Of a stretch of DNA of 12,366 nucleotides, positions 1 to 6,924 are shown piece after piece; within the stretch, counting starts at the first letter, position 1, and each line of letters begins with the position of its first letter. The notes beneath the pieces were generated by a model. That model ran no database searches. It worked only from the letters and a program-made list of their open reading frames with translations, and was not told the origin of the DNA. The stretch is from an uncultured bacterium (GTDB lineage Bacteria; Patescibacteriota; Saccharimonadia; Saccharimonadales; Saccharimonadaceae): the NCBI GenBank assembly GCA_903861015.1, contig CAIOSL010000051.1:1-12366 (forward strand), in the 5' to 3' direction. The position numbers were made by a program, and so were the translations under genes.

Positions 1-28
1 GATTCCGGCAGTTTGAAAAGGAGATCAC

Positions 29-83
29 ATGCCGTTTATCGTAGTCCTATGCCTCGTGCTGCTGTTCGTCGCGGCGCTTCGAT
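29..83 (+). other. Possible start of an unrelated gene joined to polA (N-terminal fragment)
   Basis: An AAAAGGAG ribosome binding site (16-23) sits 5 bases before ATG 29. The first codons read MPFIVVLCLVLLFVAAL, a hydrophobic membrane-helix-like N-terminus, unusually GC-rich at third positions. Just upstream another reading frame ends in TGA (14-16), as at an operon junction. From about base 75 onward the strand is clearly antisense polA, so the longer open frame continuing to base 232 is not a real protein. This looks like the beginning of a membrane or exported protein from another locus or organism, joined to polA by misassembly or, less likely, by true rearrangement. The family is not recognised. 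Confidence 0.4.
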
Positions 84-2489
84 CAAAATGCTGTCGTGAA
101 TTTGCAAGATTTGCTCGCCCAAACCATTCAACTTGGAATCAACCTCGATCATGGCCAGCTTCATCAGATCAGCCTCGGTGCCCTGAATTGGCATATTGGC
201 CGCTGCCCTTTCGGCGCCGGTTCGAACCATAAAGTTACTGCTGTGAATATCGGGCGTTGGTCGTCGACGGCCAAAATAAGTCTCAACATAGCCATTAGTC
301 CGTGCATCAACCAAAGTCTTGTCGATAAACCGTCTGATCGGAGCTCGTAGTTCAAAATAGCGATCAATAAACGTTTTGGCCTCGATCATCGTCATACCAG
401 TCGCCACGCTGAGGCCATGGGGGCTCATGCCATACAAAACACCAAAGTTAATCACCTTGGCGTCACGACGTTGATTTTTAGTCACCTGATCCATCGGTAT
501 GCCGTAAACTTCACTGGCGGTTTTGGTATGGATATCGACGTCACCGTTAAAGTCATCAATCATTTGCTGGTCGCCGGCCATAACCGCAGCCAAGCGCAAT
601 TCAAATTGAGAATAATCGGCGCTGACAAAAACCTTGCCCTGGTCTGGTACAAAAGCGCTACGAATTTGGCGACCCAGATCGGTGCGAACTGGGATGTTTT
701 GCAGGTTTGGGTTGGTGCTGCTGAGTCGTCCGGTACTGGCGACGTCTTGGTTAAATGTTGTATGCAGCCTGCCCTGCTGGTCGATTAACTTTGGCAAAGT
801 GTCGATATAAGTGTTTTTGAGCTTGGCTAGTTCGCGACTGCGTTCGATTAATTCAATAATCGGATGTTGCCCGCGCAGTTTGTCGAGCTCTTTTTGGCCA
901 GTACTATAGCCGGTTTTACCTTTTTTAATACCAAAAATCGGCAATTGTAACTTGGTGAATAAAACCTCGGATAATTGCGCTGGGCTGGCAATATTAAATT
1001 CGTAACCAACCATTGTATAAATTTGTGACTCAATCTGATTGTATTCATCACCCAATTTCTGACTCATCGTCGCCAAGATATCGGTATCAACCTTGACGCC
1101 TTTACGCTCCATGTTGAACAAAATATATATCAATGGAAAATCAAACTGCCGGGCAATTTTGGCTAGTTTTGGATTAGCATTAAAAGCCGCGATCTGCTGG
1201 TCATAAATCTGCCAGATGGCAGCAATTTGCGAGCCAGAACCATCGGCTAATTCACCGCCCACCAGACCTGCCAAAGACCGATCACGAACCAGCGGATCGA
1301 TCAAAAAAGCCGCCTGATTAAGGTCGTGTAAGGTGCTAAATTTTGCATTTATATCCTGGTCGGCCAGTTGATGATACAGTTGCTTGCCGTCATAAGTTAT
1401 GACCTCGGCTAGCTCAAGCGCTCGCCAAAAACTATTGTCCAATTGACTGACTGGCAACTGCGAGTAAGTTGTATGGTCGGTCGATAACTCAAGATTGTCA
1501 CCAATCAGTCGAACAACCACTGGGCCTTCAATCACCAAATTATCTGGCCAGGTCGTCAGACTAAGCGGTTTTAGATCAACCGCCAAGCCACCAACCACTT
1601 CGTCGGTGTGATGCAACTGCATATGCTTTGGCAAGCGACGAATTAACGACGAGAACTCGAGGCGTTTTAAAATTGCCGCCACCTTAGTGAGGTCAATGTC
1701 GTTGATATCGGCCACTGCCCAATCGATTTCGACTGGCGCATCAACCCAGATCCGACCAACTTCTTTACTCATATAGGCTAGGTCTTTGCCCGCAATTAGC
1801 TTTTTGGCTAGCGGCGGTTTGATGTCGTCCAGATGGTCATAAATATTATCCAAAGTGCCGAACTGTTGCAACAACTGAATAGCGGTTTTTTCGCCAATGC
1901 CGGGCACCCCGGGCAGGTTATCGGACGAGTCGCCTTTAAGCGATTTGAGGTCCAAAAATTGGTCAACTTTTATACCATATTTGGTTTCAAAATAATCGAC
2001 ATCAAATTCTTCAATATTCGATAAACCGTTCTTTAGGGCGTAAACTTTGACCGTCGGACTGATCAGCTGTAAGGCATCAAGATCGCTTGTCAGCAAACAA
2101 GTCTCGATTCCCTTGTCGCTGGCCTGGCGCGCAAAGGCACCTAATATATCATCAGCCTCATAATCATCAATCTCGTACAGTGGCCAACCAAAGGCATCTA
2201 GTAGCTCGTAAAGAATCGGGATTTGAGCGTAAAAATCATCCGGGGCTTTTTTGCGGCCGGCCTTGTACTGCGGATAAATCAAACGGCGTTTGCGAATATT
2301 GGTCCCGCGCTTATCCCAGGCCACCGCCACGTAATCGGGCTCGAGCTTTTTGATAAGTTCGATCGCTAAAGAGGCAAAACCGAATACACCGCCAGTTGGC
2401 GTGCCGTCGGCCAGCGACAAATTTGGCATCGCATAATAACCACGATAAAACACCGACTTGCCATCAATTACTGCCAAACGCTTAGTCAT
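36..2489 (-). CDS. polA: DNA polymerase I (PolA), C-terminus replaced at window edge
   Basis: Family A DNA polymerase for Okazaki-fragment processing and repair synthesis. Residues 1-290 are the 5' nuclease: D9 in AVIDG, YEADD at 110-114, TSDLD at 134-138 and the helix-hairpin-helix GDSSDNLPGVPGIGEKTA at 186-203. Residues about 300-440 sit where the 3'-5' exonuclease lies, but no DxE-type catalytic motif is visible, so proofreading is probably lost. The polymerase domain has TGRLSS at 586-591, motif A ADYSQFELR (D625), motif B with K678, F682 and Y686, and motif C IHDS (H798, D799), where Ser replaces the usual Glu. After IEAP (about base 72) similarity ends: a further 13 residues do not resemble PolA, which normally runs about 40-45 residues past motif C. 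The ATG lies 8 bases after a TATACT box. It is divergent from the kinase gene. Identity is certain; the natural 3' end is not in the window. Confidence 0.95.
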   Translation of the reverse strand: MTKRLAVIDGKSVFYRGYYAMPNLSLADGTPTGGVFGFASLAIELIKKLEPDYVAVAWDKRGTNIRKRRLIYPQYKAGRKKAPDDFYAQIPILYELLDAFGWPLYEIDDYEADDILGAFARQASDKGIETCLLTSDLDALQLISPTVKVYALKNGLSNIEEFDVDYFETKYGIKVDQFLDLKSLKGDSSDNLPGVPGIGEKTAIQLLQQFGTLDNIYDHLDDIKPPLAKKLIAGKDLAYMSKEVGRIWVDAPVEIDWAVADINDIDLTKVAAILKRLEFSSLIRRLPKHMQLHHTDEVVGGLAVDLKPLSLTTWPDNLVIEGPVVVRLIGDNLELSTDHTTYSQLPVSQLDNSFWRALELAEVITYDGKQLYHQLADQDINAKFSTLHDLNQAAFLIDPLVRDRSLAGLVGGELADGSGSQIAAIWQIYDQQIAAFNANPKLAKIARQFDFPLIYILFNMERKGVKVDTDILATMSQKLGDEYNQIESQIYTMVGYEFNIASPAQLSEVLFTKLQLPIFGIKKGKTGYSTGQKELDKLRGQHPIIELIERSRELAKLKNTYIDTLPKLIDQQGRLHTTFNQDVASTGRLSSTNPNLQNIPVRTDLGRQIRSAFVPDQGKVFVSADYSQFELRLAAVMAGDQQMIDDFNGDVDIHTKTASEVYGIPMDQVTKNQRRDAKVINFGVLYGMSPHGLSVATGMTMIEAKTFIDRYFELRAPIRRFIDKTLVDARTNGYVETYFGRRRPTPDIHSSNFMVRTGAERAAANMPIQGTEADLMKLAMIEVDSKLNGLGEQILQIHDSILIEAPRRTAARGIGLR

Positions 2490-2503
2490 ATACTATTAGT
2501 ATA
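2489..2503. repeat. Perfect 15-base palindrome over the polA -10 and start
   Basis: TATACTA-T-TAGTATA has perfect dyad symmetry. The - strand half is the polA -10 box, and the other half ends at the first base of the polA ATG. It could be an operator, or simply a symmetric AT-rich promoter. Confidence 0.45.
2498..2503 (-). promoter_or_regulatory. polA -10 box (leaderless arrangement)
   Basis: TATACT on the - strand lies 8 bases before the polA ATG (2487-2489), so transcription would begin at or within a base or two of the start codon. No convincing -35 is visible. No ribosome binding site fits in the gap. Confidence 0.5.
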
Positions 2504-2524
2504 CCCCAATACCAGCCAACTATC

Positions 2525-2533
2525 TGGTACAAT
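2525..2533 (+). promoter_or_regulatory. Extended -10 for the kinase gene
   Basis: TGG-TACAAT is an extended -10 (TGn plus hexamer) ending 6 bases before ATG 2540, which implies a leaderless transcript. No good -35 is seen, as expected for an extended -10. The AAGG at 2535-2538 is too close to the ATG to act as a ribosome binding site. Confidence 0.5.
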
Positions 2534-2539
2534 CAAGGT

Positions 2540-3115
2540 ATGATTAGTGAAAATAAAGTAAAAATTATTGCATTCGTTGGCCTGGCTGGCGTTGGTAAAA
2601 GCTCGGCCGTTGATTATGTTACCGATATGGGCTACCCAAAAGTTTATTTTGGCGGCGTCGTTTTGGATGCCATGACCGAAGCTGGCCTAGAGCACACCCA
2701 AGAAAACGAAAAACCTTTCCGCGAAGCCTTGCGCCAAAAAGAAGGCAAAGATTTTGTCGCCAAGCGAATTATTGGTCAAATTCACAACCTGATTAATGCC
2801 GGACAGCACCGAATAGTGGCTGATGGCCTATATACCTGGACCGAATATAAGGTCTTAAAACACGAGTTTCCGGGCGAATTGACCGTTGTGGCAATTGTCT
2901 CCCCCAAGAAACTCCGTCATCATCGCCTGTTGACCCGTCCTGTTCGACCGCTGACACTGGCCGAAGCCGATTTGCGCGATTGGGCCGAAATCGAGAACCT
3001 CGAAAAAGGTGGTCCAATTGCGATTGCCGATCATTATATTATTAACGACGGCGATCTAGAACAATTGCACCACCAAATTGATAAATTGCTGGTCGATATC
3101 GACTTTGCGATCTAG
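2540..3115 (+). CDS. P-loop kinase, dephospho-CoA kinase / UPF0200-like
   Basis: Small P-loop nucleotide-binding protein of 191 residues. The Walker A motif GLAGVGKS (14-21) is followed by the FGGVVLDAM segment (37-45) and EGKDFVAKR (68-76). The latter matches the phosphorylated-substrate helix of archaeal UPF0200 and dNMP/dephospho-CoA kinase-like proteins. RPVRPLT (133-139) resembles an arginine-containing lid. [25 protein letters not shown] (146-170) ends in the IADxxIxND strand typical of CoaE-like kinases. Likely reaction: ATP-dependent phosphorylation of a nucleotide-like small molecule in the cytoplasm. Whether this is dephospho-CoA, a (d)NMP or something else cannot be read from sequence. 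It is divergent from polA with a 50-base gap, and its stop overlaps that of rpoD. Canonical CoaE has a somewhat different substrate region, so I give no symbol. Confidence 0.75.
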   Translation: MISENKVKIIAFVGLAGVGKSSAVDYVTDMGYPKVYFGGVVLDAMTEAGLEHTQENEKPFREALRQKEGKDFVAKRIIGQIHNLINAGQHRIVADGLYTWTEYKVLKHEFPGELTVVAIVSPKKLRHHRLLTRPVRPLTLAEADLRDWAEIENLEKGGPIAIADHYIINDGDLEQLHHQIDKLLVDIDFAI

Positions 3116-4128
3116 TTAAGATACTCGTGCAGTTTTTTGGCGTCTTTGTGCTTGCGTAGTTTGGCAAGCGCTTTGGCCTCGATTTGACGAATACGCTCAC
3201 GGGTGACGGCAAATTCACGGCCAACCTCTTCTAGGGTGTGGCTTTTGCCGTTTTCAAGACCGAAACGCATTTTGACGATCTTTTGTTCGCGGTCCGACAA
3301 GGTCGACAAGACCGACTGAACTTGCTCGCGCAATAATTGTGAAGTAGCCGATTCTTCTGGGGTGGCGCTCTCGCCGTCCTCGATAAAGTCGCCTAAGACC
3401 GAGTCTTCGTCTTCACCGTCGCGGCCAACACCAGCGTCGAGCGAAGTAATGTCTTGCTTGATTTTGATGACATATTCCACCTTTGATGGCTCCATCTCGA
3501 GTTCGGCTGCCAATTCTTCGATGGTTGGTTCACGGTTAAGCTCTTGGGTCATGCGGCGCTGTGTTCGAAGTAATTTGTTGATGGTTTCAACCATGTGCAC
3601 TGGAATACGAATCGTACGTGCTTGGTCGGCGATGGCACGTGTAATGGCTTGGCGGATCCACCACGTTGCGTAAGTCGAGAATTTGAAGCCTTTTTCGGGA
3701 TCGAACTTTTCAACTGCTCGCAGCAAACCAGTGTTTCCTTCTTGGATAAGGTCCAAAAAGTCCAAACCGCGACCGCTGTAGCGCTTGGCAATCGAGACAA
3801 CCAGACGCATATTGGCCTCGGCCATTTTGTCCTTGGCTTTTTTGTCGCCGGCAACCACACGCTGCGCTAGCGCTAATTCGTCCTCGGAGTTAAGTAGCGG
3901 GATTTTGCCAATTTCGCGTAAGTACAAACGAACGCTATCGTCGCTGGCGTCATCAAAATATTGGCCACGATTAAGCGTATCTTCGTCGTCTTCGATCTCT
4001 TCTTCGTCCAATAGCTCGTCTGGGGCTGGGCCATCAATGCTGCTGAGTGGAATATCCAAAACATCAATCGGATCGACTACCTCGGTTGTTAAAATAGCAT
4101 CATCACTTGGGTTAGTATCTTTGACCAC
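3112..4128 (-). CDS. rpoD: Primary RNA polymerase sigma factor, sigma-70 family
   Basis: Housekeeping sigma factor of 338 residues that directs RNA polymerase to -10/-35 promoters. An acidic, unstructured N-terminus (about 1-60, EEEIEDDED at 42-50) replaces a full region 1.1. Region 1.2 is [16 protein letters not shown] (64-79). Region 2 spans about 104-180, with [10 protein letters not shown] (108-117), [18 protein letters not shown] (126-143) and the -10 reading segment [20 protein letters not shown] (150-169). Region 3 spans about 180-250. Region 4.2 is the helix-turn-helix [20 protein letters not shown] (298-317). The start is GTG 4126-4128, chosen for AGGAGA 6 bases upstream; this start lies inside the end of dnaG (17-base overlap), so translation is probably coupled. 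Its stop overlaps that of the facing kinase gene. The dnaG-rpoD pairing recalls the macromolecular synthesis operon. Shorter than Proteobacterial RpoD but with all core regions. Confidence 0.97.
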   Translation of the reverse strand: MVKDTNPSDDAILTTEVVDPIDVLDIPLSSIDGPAPDELLDEEEIEDDEDTLNRGQYFDDASDDSVRLYLREIGKIPLLNSEDELALAQRVVAGDKKAKDKMAEANMRLVVSIAKRYSGRGLDFLDLIQEGNTGLLRAVEKFDPEKGFKFSTYATWWIRQAITRAIADQARTIRIPVHMVETINKLLRTQRRMTQELNREPTIEELAAELEMEPSKVEYVIKIKQDITSLDAGVGRDGEDEDSVLGDFIEDGESATPEESATSQLLREQVQSVLSTLSDREQKIVKMRFGLENGKSHTLEEVGREFAVTRERIRQIEAKALAKLRKHKDAKKLHEYLN

Positions 4129-5866
4129 TTTGTATCTCCTTGATTAGTTTGTTGAGTTGAGAGCGAATTTCGTCGGCCCTACTATCGTCGCCTTGATCCT
4201 CGGCTGCTCGTAATTGTTCGGTTAATATGTCTTTTTGCTTTTTCTTGTGTTCGCTAACAACATGGCGGAGCAAACGAGCTGTTTCTGAGTAACGATCAGT
4301 TTCGTTCCAGTCAGCGTACCGTGCATCGGCCTTTAATAGTAGTATTTTTACATAGATATCATAATTTTGCAACTGCTGGGGGGTGTCTCTTATCGGCATG
4401 CCATCACTTTGCGACAAATACTTGGCCACCGCCTGACGCTCTTCGCCACTAAAGATGTCGACGTCAACCGTTTGGAACAATTGATGAGCCGCGCTGTTGG
4501 TCATGGCTACCGCCAGCAAATTGTCTTGGTGCGAGTCGGGGTCGCTGGCAACGGTATCTGTGGTTTTAACAGCTTTGTACGATTTGGCCGTGGTTTGGTC
4601 CAGCAAACCACTAAGTTTGTGCTGCAAGGCATCAAGTGACGAACCACTCAGTCGGGCGATCTTTTGCAAATAATGTTCTCTTTCGACCGAGTCCGACAAC
4701 ATATCGATCAGCCGCAAAGCCGCCGACGTAAATTGACGTTTGCCGATGGCGCTGTTTAAATCGTCGCGCTGGCTGTATTGACCCAGTAACCAATCCACCG
4801 CTGGCTCGGCCGTATCAATGGCCTGTTGCCACAACTTTGGGTCTTGCTTGATTAATTCGTCGGGGTCCTTGGCACCACCCGGTAAAGAGATGATAGACAA
4901 ATCAACGCCAACGTTTTGGGCAATTGGGATCGCCCTTTCGGTGGCCGCCAAGCCAGCCTTGTCGCTATCAAACGCCAAACGAATATGATTACTGAGGCGC
5001 ACCAAAGCCCGAAGGTGGTGTTCGGTCATGGCGGTACCGGCGCTGGCCACTACTTGCGAAAAGCCAGCTTGGTGGCTGCTGACGACATCCAGGTTGCCTT
5101 CGACGATTACGGCATAGTCAAGGTTGCGAATAGCTTCTTTGGCCTGAGACAAGCCAAAAACGTGGCGCCCTTTGTCGTATAGTAACGTTTGGGGAGTGTT
5201 TAGGTATTTGGGCGCCGAAACATCATCAATAATAATTCGCCCAGTAAAGCCAATTACTTGGCCGACACCATCCATCAGCGGCACCATCATTCGACCCCTA
5301 AACAAATCGCCGCCAAACCGATTAACTAGGCCCGCTTGAGATAACTCTTGGCTGGTAAAACCTTTTTTGGTCAAAAACTGAACCAAAGCGTCGCCGCTGG
5401 TCGGCGCGTAGCCAATTCGAAAGTCAGTCACGATTTGCTTGCTTAGCGCCCTCTTGCCAAAAACATACTCCAAGGCATGTTGGTTTTTGATCAAGCTTTG
5501 CTGATAGTAGTTAGCCGCCAGGTCGTGGGCTTTTAGTAGTCGTTTTTTGCGCTGGGCAATCTCTTGGTCGCCTTTTTTGTCATAAACCGACAGATCAACG
5601 CCGGCTTTACGCGCCAGATGCTCTAAACTATCCCGAAAATCAATCCCCTCGACTTCCATGACAAATTTAAAAACATCACCACCCTTGTTGGACGAAAAGT
5701 CATGCCAAATCTGTTTGTCGGGGCTGACATAAAAGCTGGGAGTTTTTTCGCCCGTAAAAGGACTGAGGCCACGAAAGTTGCGGCCGACACGCTTTAATTG
5801 AACATAATCACCGATCACGTCCTCGATGTTCAGCCGAGCTCGCACTTCCTCTTTGGCATCTTGCAT
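4112..5866 (-). CDS. dnaG: DNA primase DnaG with a CHC2 domain lacking zinc ligands
   Basis: Replication primase of 584 residues that makes RNA primers at the fork. The N-terminal domain (about 1-95) aligns to the CHC2 zinc-binding domain: [13 protein letters not shown] (33-45) and [11 protein letters not shown] (54-64) are clear, but the Cys/His/Cys/Cys ligands are Ser35, Thr38, Asp56 and Ser59. The catalytic core holds [20 protein letters not shown] (191-210), PKYLNTPQT (219-227) and the Toprim motifs EGNLD (E257, D260; usually EGYMD) and FDSDKAG (D300, D302), so metal-binding acidic residues are intact. The C-terminal part (about 365-584) is helical with a charged coiled-coil-like end, in the place of the helicase-interaction domain. 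ATG 5864-5866 lies 6 bases after TATAAT. Its 3' end overlaps the rpoD start by 17 bases; the two form one operon. Confidence 0.95.
   Translation of the reverse strand: MQDAKEEVRARLNIEDVIGDYVQLKRVGRNFRGLSPFTGEKTPSFYVSPDKQIWHDFSSNKGGDVFKFVMEVEGIDFRDSLEHLARKAGVDLSVYDKKGDQEIAQRKKRLLKAHDLAANYYQQSLIKNQHALEYVFGKRALSKQIVTDFRIGYAPTSGDALVQFLTKKGFTSQELSQAGLVNRFGGDLFRGRMMVPLMDGVGQVIGFTGRIIIDDVSAPKYLNTPQTLLYDKGRHVFGLSQAKEAIRNLDYAVIVEGNLDVVSSHQAGFSQVVASAGTAMTEHHLRALVRLSNHIRLAFDSDKAGLAATERAIPIAQNVGVDLSIISLPGGAKDPDELIKQDPKLWQQAIDTAEPAVDWLLGQYSQRDDLNSAIGKRQFTSAALRLIDMLSDSVEREHYLQKIARLSGSSLDALQHKLSGLLDQTTAKSYKAVKTTDTVASDPDSHQDNLLAVAMTNSAAHQLFQTVDVDIFSGEERQAVAKYLSQSDGMPIRDTPQQLQNYDIYVKILLLKADARYADWNETDRYSETARLLRHVVSEHKKKQKDILTEQLRAAEDQGDDSRADEIRSQLNKLIKEIQSGQRY
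4135..4140 (-). promoter_or_regulatory. rpoD ribosome binding site
   Basis: AGGAGA on the - strand, 6 bases before the rpoD GTG and inside the dnaG coding region. It decides the GTG start and contrasts with the SD-less starts of promoter-proximal genes. Confidence 0.75.
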
Positions 5867-5872
5867 ACAATT

Positions 5873-5900
5873 ATTATACCTCTGTTATTGTTTAAAACAA
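5873..5900 (-). promoter_or_regulatory. dnaG-rpoD operon promoter
   Basis: A perfect TATAAT (complement of 5873-5878) lies 6 bases before the dnaG ATG. A TTGTTT (complement of 5895-5900) is placed 16 bases further upstream as the -35. The predicted transcription start coincides with the start codon, so the mRNA would be leaderless. Confidence 0.6.
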
Positions 5901-5906
5901 AACAGA
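5881..5906. repeat. Imperfect palindrome upstream of dnaG
   Basis: TCTGTTATTGTTT pairs with AAACAAAACAGA with a single unpaired base, giving two nearly symmetric AT-rich arms. The right arm covers the dnaG -35. It sits in the 97-base divergent gap between dnaG and the membrane protein gene. Position suggests an operator; it is too AT-rich and lacks a U tract for a terminator reading either way. Confidence 0.5.
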
Positions 5907-5926
5907 TCAGCCCGTATGTCAATATT

Positions 5927-5955
5927 TTGATATTCTAGTCGATTATGCTTAAATA
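5927..5955 (+). promoter_or_regulatory. Candidate promoter for the 5964 membrane protein gene
   Basis: TTGATA (5927-5932) is followed after 16-17 bases by TTAAAT/TAAATA (5949-5955), 8-9 bases before ATG 5964. The -10 is a weak match; an alternative TATGCT at 5944-5949 is possible but badly spaced from the -35. Confidence 0.35.
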
Positions 5956-5963
5956 GCAGCAGT

Positions 5964-6572
5964 ATGCCACCGACAAATAATCAACCAATCGCTTCGCTGG
6001 ATTATCTCAACCAGATTGCGCCTAAAAACACCAAAAAACTTGACTTGTTTAATCAAAAGCCGCTGATTTTGGTTGGGTTGATTGCGATTGTCCTGTTAAT
6101 CTTGTTTTCTATTGTCGGCAGCATTTTGTCTGGTGGCACCAAACCCACCGAACGCTTGGCGGCCCGACTGACCGCTACTGCTGGTGTGGCCAATGATGCC
6201 TCGTCCAAAATCAAAAGCTCGGCTCTAAAGGCGGTTAACAGCAACCTAAAAAGCCAGCTGACCAATATTTTGCGCGACATCGAACCAGTACTGGCCAAAG
6301 ACAACTTGACGATCGCCAAGATCAACAAGCAAGTTACCGCCAGTGAATCCCTAGACAGCATGCTGTCGACTCTCGAAGACGCCCGTTTGAATGCGGTTTA
6401 TGATCGAACCTACGCCAGCGAGATGGCTTATCAACTCGATAAGGTTCTGGGATTATTGCAACAGATCAATGGAAACAGTAGTGGTACAACCAAAACTTTC
6501 GTCAGTGATGCCGAGACCAACTTGACCCCAATCCAAAAACAATTTGCCGACTTTAACGCCGCCAATCTGTAA
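5964..6572 (+). CDS. Unrecognised single-pass membrane protein
   Basis: I do not recognise a family for this 202-residue protein. Residues 1-31 are polar with several lysines near the membrane (KNTKK at 21-25). Residues 33-55 form one strongly hydrophobic helix (ILVGLIAIVLLILFSIVGSIL at 35-55), and about 147 residues follow. The positive charge before the helix and the lack of a cleavage site suggest an N-in signal anchor with the C-terminal part outside the cytoplasmic membrane. That part is rich in Ala, Ser, Leu, Asn and Lys with few aromatics and no Cys, and looks almost entirely helical, with a Gly/Ser/Thr-rich break at 169-176. Its 3' end abuts the MmcQ gene tail to tail. Codon use is like its neighbours. 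Confidence is for being a real gene. Confidence 0.8.
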   Translation: MPPTNNQPIASLDYLNQIAPKNTKKLDLFNQKPLILVGLIAIVLLILFSIVGSILSGGTKPTERLAARLTATAGVANDASSKIKSSALKAVNSNLKSQLTNILRDIEPVLAKDNLTIAKINKQVTASESLDSMLSTLEDARLNAVYDRTYASEMAYQLDKVLGLLQQINGNSSGTTKTFVSDAETNLTPIQKQFADFNAANL

Positions 6573-6911
6573 TTATTCGCCGCTGACAAGGTTGTAGCTG
6601 ATCGATACCAAACTTTTCAACTCGTCATCTGGCACCTGACCTGTGCAAATAATTGTGTTCCAGTGTTTTTTGTTCAGATGATAACCTGGCAAAACCGTCT
6701 CGTAGATCTCGCGTAGCTTTTCAGAAAGCAATGGGTCGCATTTAAGGCTAACCCTTAACGGTTTGCTGTTGTCGTCGATGATGGCAAAGAGTTTGCCGCC
6801 GCCGGTTTCTTTGTGTCCAACTTTATAAACCGAGATACCTTCGCCAAACGGAAAATCTAGCCAGCTATTCGGGAAACTTAGGATATGTTGTTCGAGTTCT
6901 TTGTGTGTCAT
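6573..6911 (-). CDS. MmcQ/YjbR family protein
   Basis: Small cytoplasmic protein of about 112 residues of the MmcQ/YjbR family, whose fold resembles a double-wing DNA-binding domain; its function is not established. Family hallmarks are the N-terminal MTHKELEQHILSFPNS, DFPFGEGISVYKVG, KLFAIIDD, the central LRVSLKCDP and the C-terminal HLNKKHWNTI followed by ISYNLV. The length is typical. Two in-frame ATGs exist, at 6918-6920 and 6909-6911. I prefer the second because family members start close to this MT-x-x-EL and because TAGAAT lies 7 bases before it; the upstream start would add only Met-Val-Tyr. It follows capA directly (the first ATG is 1 base after the capA stop), so read-through cotranscription is also likely. 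Its stop abuts that of the facing membrane protein gene. Confidence 0.85.
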   Translation of the reverse strand: MTHKELEQHILSFPNSWLDFPFGEGISVYKVGHKETGGGKLFAIIDDNSKPLRVSLKCDPLLSEKLREIYETVLPGYHLNKKHWNTIICTGQVPDDELKSLVSISYNLVSGE

Positions 6912-6918
6912 ATATACC

Positions 6919-6924
6919 ATTCTA
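6919..6924 (-). promoter_or_regulatory. Candidate -10 for the MmcQ/YjbR gene, overlapping the capA stop
   Basis: TAGAAT on the - strand includes the TAG stop codon of the CapA-like gene and ends 7 bases before ATG 6911. It fits the leaderless spacing seen elsewhere in the window; it is weak on its own. Confidence 0.3.

Noticed and set aside
84..232. Continuation of the + strand open frame that begins at 29
   Set aside because: From about base 75 it is antisense to well-conserved PolA codons, so only its first ~18 codons could belong to another gene.
3785..4147. 120-codon Ser-rich + strand open frame
   Set aside because: It is the complement of the acidic N-terminus of rpoD and the dnaG end; Glu/Asp codons read backwards give Ser/Leu runs.
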